Below, in pieces: positions 43,272 to 51,343 of a DNA stretch of 56,568 nt. The stretch is from the NCBI GenBank assembly GCA_030531905.1, contig JAUNMG010000001.1, positions 1-56,568 of the forward strand, read 5' to 3'. A model generated the notes under the pieces. That model did not search any database. It had not been told where the DNA came from and saw only the letters and a program-made list of their open reading frames with translations. The position numbers were made by a program, and so were the translations under genes. Origin of the DNA: a bacterium (lineage in GTDB: Bacteria; Bacillota_I; Bacilli_A; RF39; UBA660). How positions within the stretch are numbered: position 1 is the first letter of the stretch; each line of letters begins with the position of its first letter.

Positions 43272-43455
43272 AGAATATGAATTAGGTTCCCATGTTATTA
43301 TGAAAAAACAACATCCTTGTGGTAGTAATGAATGGGAAATAACAAGATTAGGAGCAGATATAAAGATAAAATGTGTTAATTGTAATCGTTCTATCTTTAT
43401 TCCTAGAATTGAATTTAATAAAAAAATAAAAAAAGTAATAGCAAAAGAAGGTTAA
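43261..43455 (+). CDS. DUF951 family protein
   Basis: A 64-residue protein of the DUF951 family with the typical core ELGSHVIMKKQHPCGSNEWEI, RLGADIKIKCVNC and IPRIEF. Three cysteines (CG, CVNC) suggest a small zinc-ribbon or OB-like fold. It overlaps mscS by 11 bases, and the pair mscS-DUF951 upstream of ychF is common in Firmicutes. Function is unknown. Confidence 0.88.
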   Translation: MENKEYELGSHVIMKKQHPCGSNEWEITRLGADIKIKCVNCNRSIFIPRIEFNKKIKKVIAKEG

Positions 43456-43458
43456 TTT

Positions 43459-45054
43459 ATGAAAGAAAAGAAGAAACTAAAACTGAAAAAATTCTATTTT
43501 CATCCAATAACTGTATTTATAGTATTAAGTTTTATAGTTGTACTATTAAGTGCATTTTTATCATTATTTGAAATGCAGGCTACATATAATACAGTTAATT
43601 CAACTACTAAAGAGTTAGAATCAACTATTGTAGCTGTAGAAAATTTACTTAGTTTCGATGGAATGAAATTTATTATAAGTAATGCAGCTACTAACTTTAT
43701 TAGTTTTACTCCATTAGTTACATTACTTATATCACTTATAGGTTTAGCAGTAGCTGAGGCAACTGGATTTATTGAAGCTTTTTCAAGAAAATATGTAAGA
43801 AAATTATCTCATGCTCAAATGACATTTATTGTTATATTTATCGCAACAATTTCTTCATTAATAAACGAAATAGGATATGCTATTCTAATACCATTAGTAG
43901 CTCTTATTTACGCAACAAATGGAAGAAATCCACTTACCGGTATTGTAACAGCCTTTTGTGGAGTAGCATTTGGTTATGGTGTATCAATATTTGTTGGTTC
44001 TATGGAAGTATCATTAATGGATTATACTGAAATAGCTGCAGCATTAATAGATGATACAACTCATATAAGTTTAACTTGTAATTTATTCTTTATAATAGCT
44101 GCAACAATTATATTAACTATTATTGGAACTATAATAATTGAAAAATTTATTAGTCCAAAACTTGGTAAATATAAAATAAAAGAAGATTTATCAAAAACAG
44201 AAGAATTAAGAATAATTGACTTAGAAGAAGAGGAACAACATAAGATAGAAAGAGAAAAAAGCCAAAAAAGAGGATTACGTTTTGCTTTAATTAGTTTTAT
44301 TGTTGTAATCTTAATATTCATATACATGGTAATTCCTAATTTACCTAATTCTGGTATGCTTTTAGATATGAAAGAAGTAACATACTTAAATCAAGTATTT
44401 GGACCAAATTCTTATTTCCAAGATGGATTTACATATATGATGTCATTGTTATTCCTATTTATGGGTATTTCTTATGGAATAGGAGCAAAAACTATTAAAA
44501 ATGATAAAGAACTATTAGAAAAAACAGCAAATTATTTTTCAAAAATAGGAAATATAATTATCTTGATGTTTGTAGTGTCACAGTTTATTGCAATATTTAA
44601 AAGAACTAATATTGGTATAATTATCACTGCTTGGTTAGCAAATTTAATTGAGTATTCTAAATTTAGTGGAATTCCATTAATTATAATTTCATTAGTATTT
44701 ATATCTTTATCAAATTTATTCTTAACAACGCCAGCAGCAAAATGGCAAATATTTTCTCCAGTAATTGTTCCTATGTTTATGCAATCAAATATATCTGCTC
44801 AATTTGCTCAAATAGTAATGAGAGTAGGAGATTGTATGACAAATGGTATTACTCCATTACTTGGTTGTTTTGCAATTTACATAGGATATTTAAATATTTA
44901 TAATTTTGATAAAACAAAACCAATTACTATTAGAAGAGCCTTGAATATGGTTCTACCATATTTAGGAATAATCTATGCTACATGGTTATTATTAGTAATT
45001 GGATGGTATATAATAGGTTTACCAATAGGACCAGGAGTATATCCAACAATTTAG
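43459..45054 (+). CDS. AbgT family transporter
   Basis: A 531-residue integral membrane protein with about eleven hydrophobic helices. It matches AbgT (p-aminobenzoyl-glutamate transporter) family features: the opening HPITVFIVLSF, the re-entrant motifs near LINEIGYAILIPLVALIYATNGRNPLTGI and the conserved TTPAAKWQIFSPVIVPM followed by RVGDCMTNGITPL. Members import p-aminobenzoyl-glutamate for folate salvage, and some export sulfonamides. It starts 3 bases after the DUF951 stop. Which substrate it moves cannot be told from sequence. Confidence 0.92.
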   Translation: MKEKKKLKLKKFYFHPITVFIVLSFIVVLLSAFLSLFEMQATYNTVNSTTKELESTIVAVENLLSFDGMKFIISNAATNFISFTPLVTLLISLIGLAVAEATGFIEAFSRKYVRKLSHAQMTFIVIFIATISSLINEIGYAILIPLVALIYATNGRNPLTGIVTAFCGVAFGYGVSIFVGSMEVSLMDYTEIAAALIDDTTHISLTCNLFFIIAATIILTIIGTIIIEKFISPKLGKYKIKEDLSKTEELRIIDLEEEEQHKIEREKSQKRGLRFALISFIVVILIFIYMVIPNLPNSGMLLDMKEVTYLNQVFGPNSYFQDGFTYMMSLLFLFMGISYGIGAKTIKNDKELLEKTANYFSKIGNIIILMFVVSQFIAIFKRTNIGIIITAWLANLIEYSKFSGIPLIIISLVFISLSNLFLTTPAAKWQIFSPVIVPMFMQSNISAQFAQIVMRVGDCMTNGITPLLGCFAIYIGYLNIYNFDKTKPITIRRALNMVLPYLGIIYATWLLLVIGWYIIGLPIGPGVYPTI

Positions 45055-45058
45055 ATTT

Positions 45059-45086
45059 AACAAGACTTTTTAGTCTTGTTTTTGTA
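45059..45086 (+). terminator. Terminator of the abgT operon
   Basis: AACAAGAC (45059-45066) and GTCTTGTT (45073-45080) form a perfect stem, followed by T. Confidence 0.88.
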
Positions 45087-45128
45087 TTATATAATAAATT
45101 TTTATCTAGAAGATTGCAAAAACATAAA

Positions 45129-45205
45129 TGTAGTAATATTGTAGTATTTTTGTAGAAAAATATTGACATATTGAATTTGTAGTGTTAGTATACACCTAAG
45201 AGGTG
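45129..45205 (+). promoter_or_regulatory. Promoter and repeated operator of the RelB-NUDIX gene
   Basis: TTGACA (45163-45168) and TAGTAT (45186-45191) lie 17 bases apart. TGTAG occurs at 45129, 45140 and 45151, spaced exactly 11 bases (one helical turn), and again at 45178 between -35 and -10. CACC-TAAGA-GGTG (45193-45205) is a hairpin that can hide the ribosome site. The RHH-like N-terminus of the gene product could bind the repeats; that is inference. Confidence 0.6.
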
Positions 45206-45211
45206 AAAAAA

Positions 45212-45793
45212 ATGGAAAATAAAACTAGCGCTATTAATATTCAAATAGATAGTAATCTAAAGAAAGAAGCTACCAGTGTTTTAACTGAATTGGGTTTATC
45301 AATGAGTTCAGCTATTAATCTTTTTTTAAAACAGGTTGTTAAAAAAAATGGAATTCCGTTTGAAATAACAAATATGTCTCCTAAAAAAAAGATATTGGAT
45401 GTTGTTTGTGGTTTGATAATGAAAGATGGAAAATGCCTAATTGCTAGAAGAAAAAAAGATGATCATCTATTTGGAAGATGGGAATTTCCAGGAGGTAGAC
45501 GAATAGGTCTTGAAGATGAAAGAAAGACATTGGATAGAGCATTTAATGATGAATTAGGAATAAAAACTGAAATAAAAGATTACATAACACATAGTATTTG
45601 TGAGTATCCAGGTCATATAGTAGACTTAAAACTTTATGAATGTAATTATATTAGCGGAGAATTTAAACTAAATATTCATTCTGAATATAAATGGGTTGAT
45701 ATTGAAGAGTTATTAGATTATGATTTGGCAGATGCTGATGTTATTTTATCTAAATTTTTAATAAAAAAATATATTGAAGAAACTAGAAAATAA
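45212..45793 (+). CDS. RelB/DinJ-like antitoxin domain fused to a NUDIX domain
   Basis: A 193-residue two-domain protein. Residues 1-54 read like a RelB/DinJ antitoxin N-terminus: INIQIDSNLKKEATSVLTELGLSMSSAINLFLKQV, a ribbon-helix-helix dimer. Residues 58-190 are a NUDIX hydrolase of the CTP/8-oxo-dGTP (MutT-like) type with GLIMKDGKCLIARR and GRWEFPGGR. The NUDIX box is G-x5-E-x7-R-A-F-N-D-E-L-G-I: the first Glu of REUxEE is Ala and the next is Asp, so catalysis may be weak. No RelE-like toxin lies nearby. A MazG-like pyrophosphohydrolase follows. I chose the ATG at 45212 after GAGGTG. Confidence 0.83.
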   Translation: MENKTSAINIQIDSNLKKEATSVLTELGLSMSSAINLFLKQVVKKNGIPFEITNMSPKKKILDVVCGLIMKDGKCLIARRKKDDHLFGRWEFPGGRRIGLEDERKTLDRAFNDELGIKTEIKDYITHSICEYPGHIVDLKLYECNYISGEFKLNIHSEYKWVDIEELLDYDLADADVILSKFLIKKYIEETRK

Positions 45794-45818
45794 ACAATAA
45801 GAAAGGAAAATAAAAGAA

Positions 45819-46118
45819 ATGGATTTTAAAGAGTTACAAAAAGAAGTATATCAAAATAAAATAAATAAAGGCTTTAATGTTACTGATTTAAATATGGAAT
45901 TTTGTTGTGCTTATGGTGAATTGGGAGAAGCTTATTCAGCGTGGTTAAAGAAAAAAGATGACTTAGGAGAAGAACTAGCAGATGTTGTTATATTTCTAAT
46001 GGGAATATCTGAAATACTTGGATTAGATCTCGGTGAAGAAATAAAACATAAGATTGAAAAAAATAAAACTAGAGTTTATAAAAATATTGATGGAGTACCT
46101 TATAGAATAAAAGGTTAA
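45819..46118 (+). CDS. MazG-like NTP pyrophosphohydrolase
   Basis: A 99-residue all-alpha protein of the MazG-like superfamily. The acidic metal-binding pattern is visible: ELGEAYSAW, then EELADVVIFLMG. It lacks a second MazG domain. Members hydrolyse unusual NTPs/dNTPs to monophosphates. It follows the RelB-NUDIX gene after 25 bases with GAAAGGAAA in front, so both act on nucleotide pools and are probably co-transcribed. Confidence 0.82.
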   Translation: MDFKELQKEVYQNKINKGFNVTDLNMEFCCAYGELGEAYSAWLKKKDDLGEELADVVIFLMGISEILGLDLGEEIKHKIEKNKTRVYKNIDGVPYRIKG

Positions 46119-46146
46119 AAACTAAACATGAAGGGAGATATTAAAA

Positions 46147-46557
46147 ATGACTAACGAAGAATTAACTAAATTATTTTATAAATATAACATCGTAGAATTA
46201 AGTTTATTAAGTATAATTTTATCTTATATTAAAAGTTATGAAATAAAAGATATAGAATTATCTTTACAAGAAGTTTTTAATAAGAAATTAATTATGGGAG
46301 ATTGTTATTTAGAACGACAAGAAAATTTATTTTACAATGTTGAGATTTCAGATTTAAAAAACAAGAATAACTTATTAAGTATTAAAGAATTAATATTCCT
46401 AGGTCAAATAACAGAAGATGCTTCAATGTATCTAGATAGTATATATCACATAGATGTAGAATATGAAAAGTTACAAGTATATGATTTTTATGAATCAATA
46501 AATAAAGAAATTTGTACAAGAAAATCAAATAAAGTTTTATCAAAAGTAAAAATATAG
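46147..46557 (+). CDS. Unknown protein after the MazG-like gene
   Basis: A 136-residue soluble protein rich in Leu, Ile, Glu and Lys, with no signal peptide or clear membrane helix. I do not recognise a family. GAAGGGAG precedes the ATG, and it lies 28 bases after the MazG-like gene. A terminator spans its stop codon, so it is the last gene of the three-gene unit. A link to nucleotide cleansing is suggested by position only. Confidence 0.65.
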   Translation: MTNEELTKLFYKYNIVELSLLSIILSYIKSYEIKDIELSLQEVFNKKLIMGDCYLERQENLFYNVEISDLKNKNNLLSIKELIFLGQITEDASMYLDSIYHIDVEYEKLQVYDFYESINKEICTRKSNKVLSKVKI

Positions 46558-46581
46558 ATTATTATGAAGTCTATATTTTTA
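46549..46581 (+). terminator. Terminator of the NUDIX-MazG operon
   Basis: AAATATAGA and TCTATATTT pair, followed by T. The stop codon TAG lies in the upstream arm. Confidence 0.8.
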
Positions 46582-46603
46582 ATATGTATTAAACTATCTT
46601 TAC

Positions 46604-46632
46604 TTGATATCAGATAAATAATAATATATAAT
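46604..46632 (+). promoter_or_regulatory. Promoter of ychF
   Basis: TTGATA (46604-46609) and TATAAT (46627-46632) are 17 bases apart. Confidence 0.7.
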
Positions 46633-46671
46633 AAGACGAGAGAGAAAGTATATAAGAAAAGAGGTAATAAT

Positions 46672-47772
46672 ATGGCTTTAACAGCAGGAATAGTAGGACT
46701 TCCAAATGTCGGAAAGTCAACATTATTTAATGCAATAACAAACCAAAAAATATTAGCTGAAAACTACCCATTCGCAACAATTGAACCAAATGTTGGAGTA
46801 GTTACAGTACCAGATGAAAGAATGGATAAATTAAAAGAAATGTATGAACCAAATAGATTTATACCAACAGCTTACGAATTTACTGATATTGCAGGACTTG
46901 TAAAAGGTGCAAGTAAAGGAGAAGGTCTAGGAAATAAGTTCTTATCACACATAAGAGAAGTAGATGCTATCGTAGAAGTAGTTAGATGTTTTGATAACTC
47001 TAAAATAATCCATGTAGATGGTAGTGTTGATCCAATAAGAGATATAGAAACTATAAACTTGGAACTATCTATATCAGATTTAGACATTATTAATAATCGT
47101 TTAGAAAGAGTATCAAAAAAAGCAAGAACTACAAAAGATAAAGATAGTCTATTAGAGGTTGGAGCTTTAGAAAAAGCTAAAGATGCTCTTGAAAAAAATG
47201 TTCCACTAAGACAAGTTGATTTTAGTGATGATGAAAAAAAACTATTAAAATCATATAGTTTCTTAACAATTAAGCCTATTATTTATTTAGCTAATATTGA
47301 TGAAGAAGAATTAGGTAAAGAAGATAACGAATATGTAAAATTAGTAAAAAACTATGCAGAAAAAGAAAATGCCAAAGTAGTTAGCCTATGTGCTAAAACA
47401 GAAGAAGATTTAAGTGAATTAGATAAAGATGACAAGCAAGAAATGTTAGAGGCCTTAGGACTTGAACATTCTGGACTTGATAGTTTAATTAAGGCAACAT
47501 ACGATATTTTAGGTTTAGCTACTTATTTCACAGTTGGTAAAGATGAAGTAAGAGCTTGGACTTTTAGAAAAGGAATGAATGCTAAAGAATGTGCTGGTAT
47601 CATCCATACAGATTTTGAAAAAGGTTTCATAAGAGCAGAGGTAATATCATATACTGATTTGATAGATTGTGGCTCAGAACTAAAAGTGAGAGAAGCAGGA
47701 AAAGCAAGACTAGAAGGAAAAGAATATTTAATGCAAGATGGAGACATTTGTCACTTTAGATTTAATGTTTAA
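46672..47772 (+). CDS. ychF: Ribosome-binding ATPase YchF (OLA1)
   Basis: An Obg-related P-loop protein of 366 residues that prefers ATP. The P-loop is GLPNVGKSTLFNAIT, switch region YPFATIEPNVGVV, then DIAGLVKGASKGEGLGN; the NxxE specificity motif falls near LANIDEEE, in place of NKxD. The C-terminal TGS domain has FFTVGKDEVRAW-like FTVGKDEVRAWTFRKG. Roles include translation and stress response. In B. subtilis (yyaF) it also precedes rpsF; here the HExxH gene lies between. Confidence 0.97.
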   Translation: MALTAGIVGLPNVGKSTLFNAITNQKILAENYPFATIEPNVGVVTVPDERMDKLKEMYEPNRFIPTAYEFTDIAGLVKGASKGEGLGNKFLSHIREVDAIVEVVRCFDNSKIIHVDGSVDPIRDIETINLELSISDLDIINNRLERVSKKARTTKDKDSLLEVGALEKAKDALEKNVPLRQVDFSDDEKKLLKSYSFLTIKPIIYLANIDEEELGKEDNEYVKLVKNYAEKENAKVVSLCAKTEEDLSELDKDDKQEMLEALGLEHSGLDSLIKATYDILGLATYFTVGKDEVRAWTFRKGMNAKECAGIIHTDFEKGFIRAEVISYTDLIDCGSELKVREAGKARLEGKEYLMQDGDICHFRFNV

Positions 47773-47783
47773 GGATGTATGTT

Positions 47784-48671
47784 ATGGTAGATAATAAAAT
47801 TAAAGACGAAGACAGAGTTTACTTAAGTAAAGAACTTAGTAATTACGTAGATATAATAAAAAAGGAATATGGATCATATATTCCAAATTATAAAAATGAA
47901 ATTTTAAATTTAATAGATAATTATGAAGATCAAATAGTAATAGAAAATACCGGGACCATTTCACTTTACTATGGTAGAGATGGAAAAATTCATTTGCCCG
48001 AACTTGCCTATGAAGTCATAGATAAATTCAAAAACAATCCATTATATGGTTCAGATAAAAATCATTCTCCATCGAATGGTAAAGATCTAGTTGATAATGA
48101 CAATACATTTGATGATTATATAGAACATGCTATAAAAATTGGAATTTCACCAAGAAGATATTTTTCTGAAAATCTTTTACATGAATCTATGCATTTTTGT
48201 GGAAGTGATGGTGTTGATCCAATTTCAGAAGGGTTAACTGAACTGAGAACAAGAGAATTAGCAAAAAAATATGGATTATTAACAACAGGATGTGGTTATC
48301 CAAAAGAAGTTAGATTAGTAAAAAAACTTGAAAATTTATTTGGAAAGGATATTTGCTCAAAGATTTTGTTTGAGAAAGGATTTAACAACAAAAAGAAAAT
48401 AGTTTTAGAAAATTTAGGAGAAAGAGAAGCAAATTTATTTGATAGAATATTTGAAGTTGCATCAAAAAAATTTAATGATTATATGAGAACACCTTATAAT
48501 GGAATAAATGGTCCTTATAATAAAACAAAAATGTATAACAATATAGATTATAGTGAAGTAGATTATATAATTAAAAAATATGAAACTGAACAAAAAAGTA
48601 TAGAAGGGATAAATTCTATGTTAGATGAAGGAAAAAATAATTTTGAATCATTTTCATCTACAAAAAAATAA
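47784..48671 (+). CDS. Putative HExxH zinc metalloprotein, unknown family
   Basis: About 295 residues, with no signal peptide and no membrane helix. A HESMH motif (HExxH) lies near residue 133 in NLLHESMHFCG. About 12 residues on, in GVDPISEGLTELRTRELA, is a glutamate placed like the third zinc ligand of gluzincins. The remaining parts are mostly helical and charged. I do not know the family. ATG 47784 is favoured because AAGGA lies 8 bases upstream; an ATG at 47775 overlaps that site. It follows ychF by 11 bases and precedes the rpsF promoter. A cytoplasmic protease or peptidase is plausible but untested. Confidence 0.75.
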   Translation: MVDNKIKDEDRVYLSKELSNYVDIIKKEYGSYIPNYKNEILNLIDNYEDQIVIENTGTISLYYGRDGKIHLPELAYEVIDKFKNNPLYGSDKNHSPSNGKDLVDNDNTFDDYIEHAIKIGISPRRYFSENLLHESMHFCGSDGVDPISEGLTELRTRELAKKYGLLTTGCGYPKEVRLVKKLENLFGKDICSKILFEKGFNNKKKIVLENLGEREANLFDRIFEVASKKFNDYMRTPYNGINGPYNKTKMYNNIDYSEVDYIIKKYETEQKSIEGINSMLDEGKNNFESFSSTKK

Positions 48672-48676
48672 AACCC

Positions 48677-48705
48677 TAGACAATCAAACAAAATTTTGTT
48701 ATAAT
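48677..48705 (+). promoter_or_regulatory. Promoter of rpsF-ssb-rpsR
   Basis: TAGACA (48677-48682) and TATAAT (48700-48705) are 17 bases apart, with TGT before the -10. Confidence 0.72.
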
Positions 48706-48711
48706 ATTCTC

Positions 48712-48765
48712 GAGTATTTTAAATACTCCTTACTCTTTGTGAGTCATTAGTCCAAAAGGAGGTGT
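48712..48765 (+). promoter_or_regulatory. rpsF leader with two hairpins
   Basis: GAGTATTT and AAATACTC (48712-48728) form a perfect stem, then ACTC/GAGT (48732-48744). The rpsF leader in other bacteria binds S6:S18 for feedback. I cannot see that motif clearly, so the role is a guess. Confidence 0.4.
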
Positions 48766-48771
48766 AGAAAA

Positions 48772-49059
48772 ATGAATAAATATGAAATTATGTTCATTGT
48801 TAAATCAGATATGGAAGAAGCAGAAATTAAGAAGACTGCAGAATCATTAAAATCAGTTTTAACTTCTAAAAACGCTAAAGTTTTAGAAGAAAAAGCAATG
48901 GGACAAAGAGATTTAGCATATGAAATTAACAAGTTCAAGACAGGATATTATTTCTTATTCGTAGTTGAAGCTTCAGCTGATGCTATTGAAGAATTCAATC
49001 GTGTTGTTGGAATTAATGAATGTGTATTACGTCATTTAGTAGTAAAGAAAGAAGATTAA
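48772..49059 (+). CDS. rpsF: 30S ribosomal protein S6
   Basis: A 95-residue S6 with the usual MNKYEIMFIVKSDMEEAEIKK start, GQRDLAYEINKFKTGYYF and the ending NECVLRHLVVKKED. It pairs with S18 in the platform of the 30S subunit. The order rpsF-ssb-rpsR is conserved. AAAAGGAGGTG lies 7 bases before the ATG. Confidence 0.97.
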   Translation: MNKYEIMFIVKSDMEEAEIKKTAESLKSVLTSKNAKVLEEKAMGQRDLAYEINKFKTGYYFLFVVEASADAIEEFNRVVGINECVLRHLVVKKED

Positions 49060-49078
49060 TAAGAAAGAGGTAATTGTC

Positions 49079-49564
49079 ATGAATAAAGTTTTTTTAATAG
49101 GAAGATTAACTAGGGATCCAGAATTAAGATATACAGGCAGCAATGTTGCTGTAGCATCATTTTCTTTAGCAGTAAATAGAAATTTTACTAATCAAGCTGG
49201 AGAAAGAGAAGCAGATTTTATTAATATAGTTGTTTGGAGAAAACAAGCAGAAAATGTTAAAAATTATTTAACTCAAGGAAGTCAAGTTGCTATCGATGGA
49301 AGAATTCAAACTCGTTCATATGATGGTGAAGATGGGAAGAAACGTTATGTAACAGAAGTAGTTGCAGATAATGTTGAATTTTTAGGAACAAAGGCTTCAA
49401 ATAATAACCAAGGAATGGCTAGTCAAAATGTATCAACACCAACAGAACCAACACCATACGATTTTGGTAAAGCACCAGAATCAACTGGTACAAATGTTGA
49501 TAGTAATCCATTCGCAGATTTTGGCTCTAGTATAGAAATAAGTGATGATGAATTACCATTCTAG
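49079..49564 (+). CDS. ssb: Single-stranded DNA-binding protein SSB
   Basis: A 161-residue SSB. The OB fold starts with MNKVFLIGRLTRDPELRYT and holds VAVASFSLAVNR and DFINIVVWRKQAENV. A Gln/Asn/Thr-rich linker follows. The acidic tip DDELPF recruits repair and replication partners. AAAGAGGTAA precedes the ATG. It lies 19 bases after rpsF and 16 before rpsR. Confidence 0.98.
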   Translation: MNKVFLIGRLTRDPELRYTGSNVAVASFSLAVNRNFTNQAGEREADFINIVVWRKQAENVKNYLTQGSQVAIDGRIQTRSYDGEDGKKRYVTEVVADNVEFLGTKASNNNQGMASQNVSTPTEPTPYDFGKAPESTGTNVDSNPFADFGSSIEISDDELPF

Positions 49565-49580
49565 AAGGAGGATATAAATT

Positions 49581-49796
49581 ATGGCAGAATTTTATCGTAA
49601 AAGAAAAAAAGTATGTATGATGTGTACAGGTAAAACTGTAGATTACAAAGATCCTGAAACATTAAGAAAATATATTAATGAAAAAGGAAAAATTTTACCT
49701 AGACGTGTAACTGGAAATTGTGCTTGTCATCAAAGACATATTGCTCAACAAATTAAAAGAGCACGTGCAATAGCATTATTACCATATACAAGATAA
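49581..49796 (+). CDS. rpsR: 30S ribosomal protein S18 (zinc-binding type)
   Basis: A 71-residue S18 with [25 protein letters not shown] and the basic end. It keeps four zinc-type ligands: CMMC near residues 12-15 and CACH near 54-57. Many Bacilli carry a cysteine-free form, so this is the C+ form. AGAAGGAGG precedes the ATG, and a terminator straddles the stop. Confidence 0.96.
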   Translation: MAEFYRKRKKVCMMCTGKTVDYKDPETLRKYINEKGKILPRRVTGNCACHQRHIAQQIKRARAIALLPYTR

Positions 49797-49818
49797 AAGC
49801 AAATTATTGCTTTTTTTT
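49795..49818 (+). terminator. Terminator of rpsF-ssb-rpsR
   Basis: AAAGCAA and TTGCTTT pair around four bases, followed by eight T; the stem begins at the rpsR stop. Confidence 0.88.
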
Positions 49819-49841
49819 GTTATTTAGAACTTTTCGTTTTA

Positions 49842-49870
49842 TAGACAAATCATTTAATTTATTATATAAT
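49842..49870 (+). promoter_or_regulatory. Promoter of the DHH-rplI-dnaB operon
   Basis: TAGACA (49842-49847) and TATAAT (49865-49870) are 17 bases apart. Confidence 0.75.
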
Positions 49871-49901
49871 TATGTTGGGGGATTTCCTGTAGGAGGATGT
49901 C

Positions 49902-50891
49902 ATGGAAATATTAAAAAATAAAAGAATATTAAACAAAAAAATTAAAAATGCAAATAAAATATTTATAATGGCTCACAAAAATTTAGATTTAGATGCCTTA
50001 GGTAGTTCCATTGGAATGTATAAAATTTTAAAAGCAAGAAAAAAAGATTGTTATTTAATCATAGATGATAAAGTTCATGAATTAGGTGTTGAAAAAATTT
50101 TAAAGGAACTTGATGGCTGTCTAGATGTTATTACAAGTGATAAAATAGAAGCAAATCTTTCTAAAAACATTAAGAAAAATTTATTATTAATTTTAGATAC
50201 AAATAAGAAAGATTTAGTCCAAAGTGAAACAGCATTAAAACTTATACCCAATAAAGTTATAATTGATCATCATGGAGTAGGAAAAAACACTATTAAAGAT
50301 GCATTTTTAATACGTGATGATAATACATCTTCTACATGTGAAATGATAACAAATTTAATAGAAAACTATGAAATTGAATTGGATCCATATTTTGCAACTA
50401 TAATTTTATCAGGTATAGTTTTAGATACAAACAATTTCACTTTAAAAACAACAGCAGAAACTTATTATGCAGCATACTATCTATCAAGTCTAGGAGCATC
50501 AGCAAAGAAAGTTCAATATTTATTAAAACAAGATATCCTAGAATATACAGAAAGACAAAAATTATTAACGAGACTTGAAGTTATTGATGAAAAAATTGCC
50601 TTTACAAAAGCAACCTCAGCAACAATTTATCGTCGCGAGGATTTAGCAAAAATTGCTGATACATTGTTATTTTTTAACAATATAGAATCATCATTTGTAA
50701 TTGGTAAACTTGATCAAGATACAGTAGGAGTAAGTGCTAGAAGTTTAGGTAATTATAATATCTCTAAAATATTAGAAAAACTTGGTGGCGGTGGAGATGA
50801 GTACAATGGTGCTTGTGTATTCAAAAAGAAAAGTATTAGCCAAGTAGAAAAATTAGTTAAAGAGCAAATAAAAAGACAAGAAGGTGAATAA
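49902..50891 (+). CDS. DHH/DHHA1 phosphoesterase, GdpP core without membrane, PAS or GGDEF parts
   Basis: A 329-residue soluble protein at the locus where Bacilli have GdpP (about 660 residues), just before rplI. DHH motif I is [11 protein letters not shown] (H25, D29, D31), IDHHGVG is the DHH box proper and DTNNF carries a later metal Asp. The DHHA1 part ends with [10 protein letters not shown], where GdpP has a GGGGH motif: the histidine is Asp. GdpP cleaves c-di-AMP and its core alone is active on c-di-AMP or pApA in relatives. The missing N-terminal helices and PAS/GGDEF suggest a cytosolic, unregulated form, or a pApA/nanoRNA hydrolase. AGGAGG precedes the ATG. Confidence 0.85.
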   Translation: MEILKNKRILNKKIKNANKIFIMAHKNLDLDALGSSIGMYKILKARKKDCYLIIDDKVHELGVEKILKELDGCLDVITSDKIEANLSKNIKKNLLLILDTNKKDLVQSETALKLIPNKVIIDHHGVGKNTIKDAFLIRDDNTSSTCEMITNLIENYEIELDPYFATIILSGIVLDTNNFTLKTTAETYYAAYYLSSLGASAKKVQYLLKQDILEYTERQKLLTRLEVIDEKIAFTKATSATIYRREDLAKIADTLLFFNNIESSFVIGKLDQDTVGVSARSLGNYNISKILEKLGGGGDEYNGACVFKKKSISQVEKLVKEQIKRQEGE

Positions 50892-50892
50892 A

Positions 50893-51333
50893 ATGAAAGT
50901 TATATTTGTCAAAGACTTAAGAAAACAAGGTAAAAAGGGTGAAATCAAAAATGTAAAAGATGGTTATGCCCAAAATTTTCTAATTAAAAATGGTTATGCT
51001 ATTCCTGTAAATGATCATAATTTGAATGAGTTAAAAAATCAAAATAGAAAACAGGAATTAGAAGATAAAAAAAATAAGGAAGAAGCAACAAAATTAAAAG
51101 AAAAGTTAGAAAATTTAAAAATAGAATTTAAAGTAAAAACAGGAGCTAATGATAAAGTTTTTGGTAGTATTAGTCCAAAACAAATTAAAGAATCTATTGA
51201 CGAAAAAGGATTTAAGATTGATAAAAAACAAATAGAAATGGACGAATCCATTTCTAGTCTAGGTGTTCATAATGTAAAAATAAATCTTTATGGACCTATA
51301 TTTGCCAAAGTAAAAATTCATGTTGTAAAGTAG
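50893..51333 (+). CDS. rplI: 50S ribosomal protein L9
   Basis: A 146-residue L9: [31 protein letters not shown], then the long connecting helix rich in Lys/Glu and the C-terminal domain with [10 protein letters not shown] chose the ATG at 50893 with GAAGGTG 6 bases upstream, over the GTG at 50884. It starts 1 base after the DHH gene stop and precedes dnaB by 10 bases; gdpP-rplI-dnaB is conserved. Confidence 0.96.
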   Translation: MKVIFVKDLRKQGKKGEIKNVKDGYAQNFLIKNGYAIPVNDHNLNELKNQNRKQELEDKKNKEEATKLKEKLENLKIEFKVKTGANDKVFGSISPKQIKESIDEKGFKIDKKQIEMDESISSLGVHNVKINLYGPIFAKVKIHVVK

Positions 51334-51343
51334 AGGTGGTATT

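Noticed and set aside
45203..45793. Plain toxin-antitoxin operon
   Set aside because: No RelE-like or other toxin follows; the downstream gene is a MazG-like pyrophosphohydrolase and the antitoxin-like part is fused to NUDIX.
49751..49775. CACGTG inside rpsR as a parS site
   Set aside because: Only the central six bases match; flanks do not fit TGTT...AACA.
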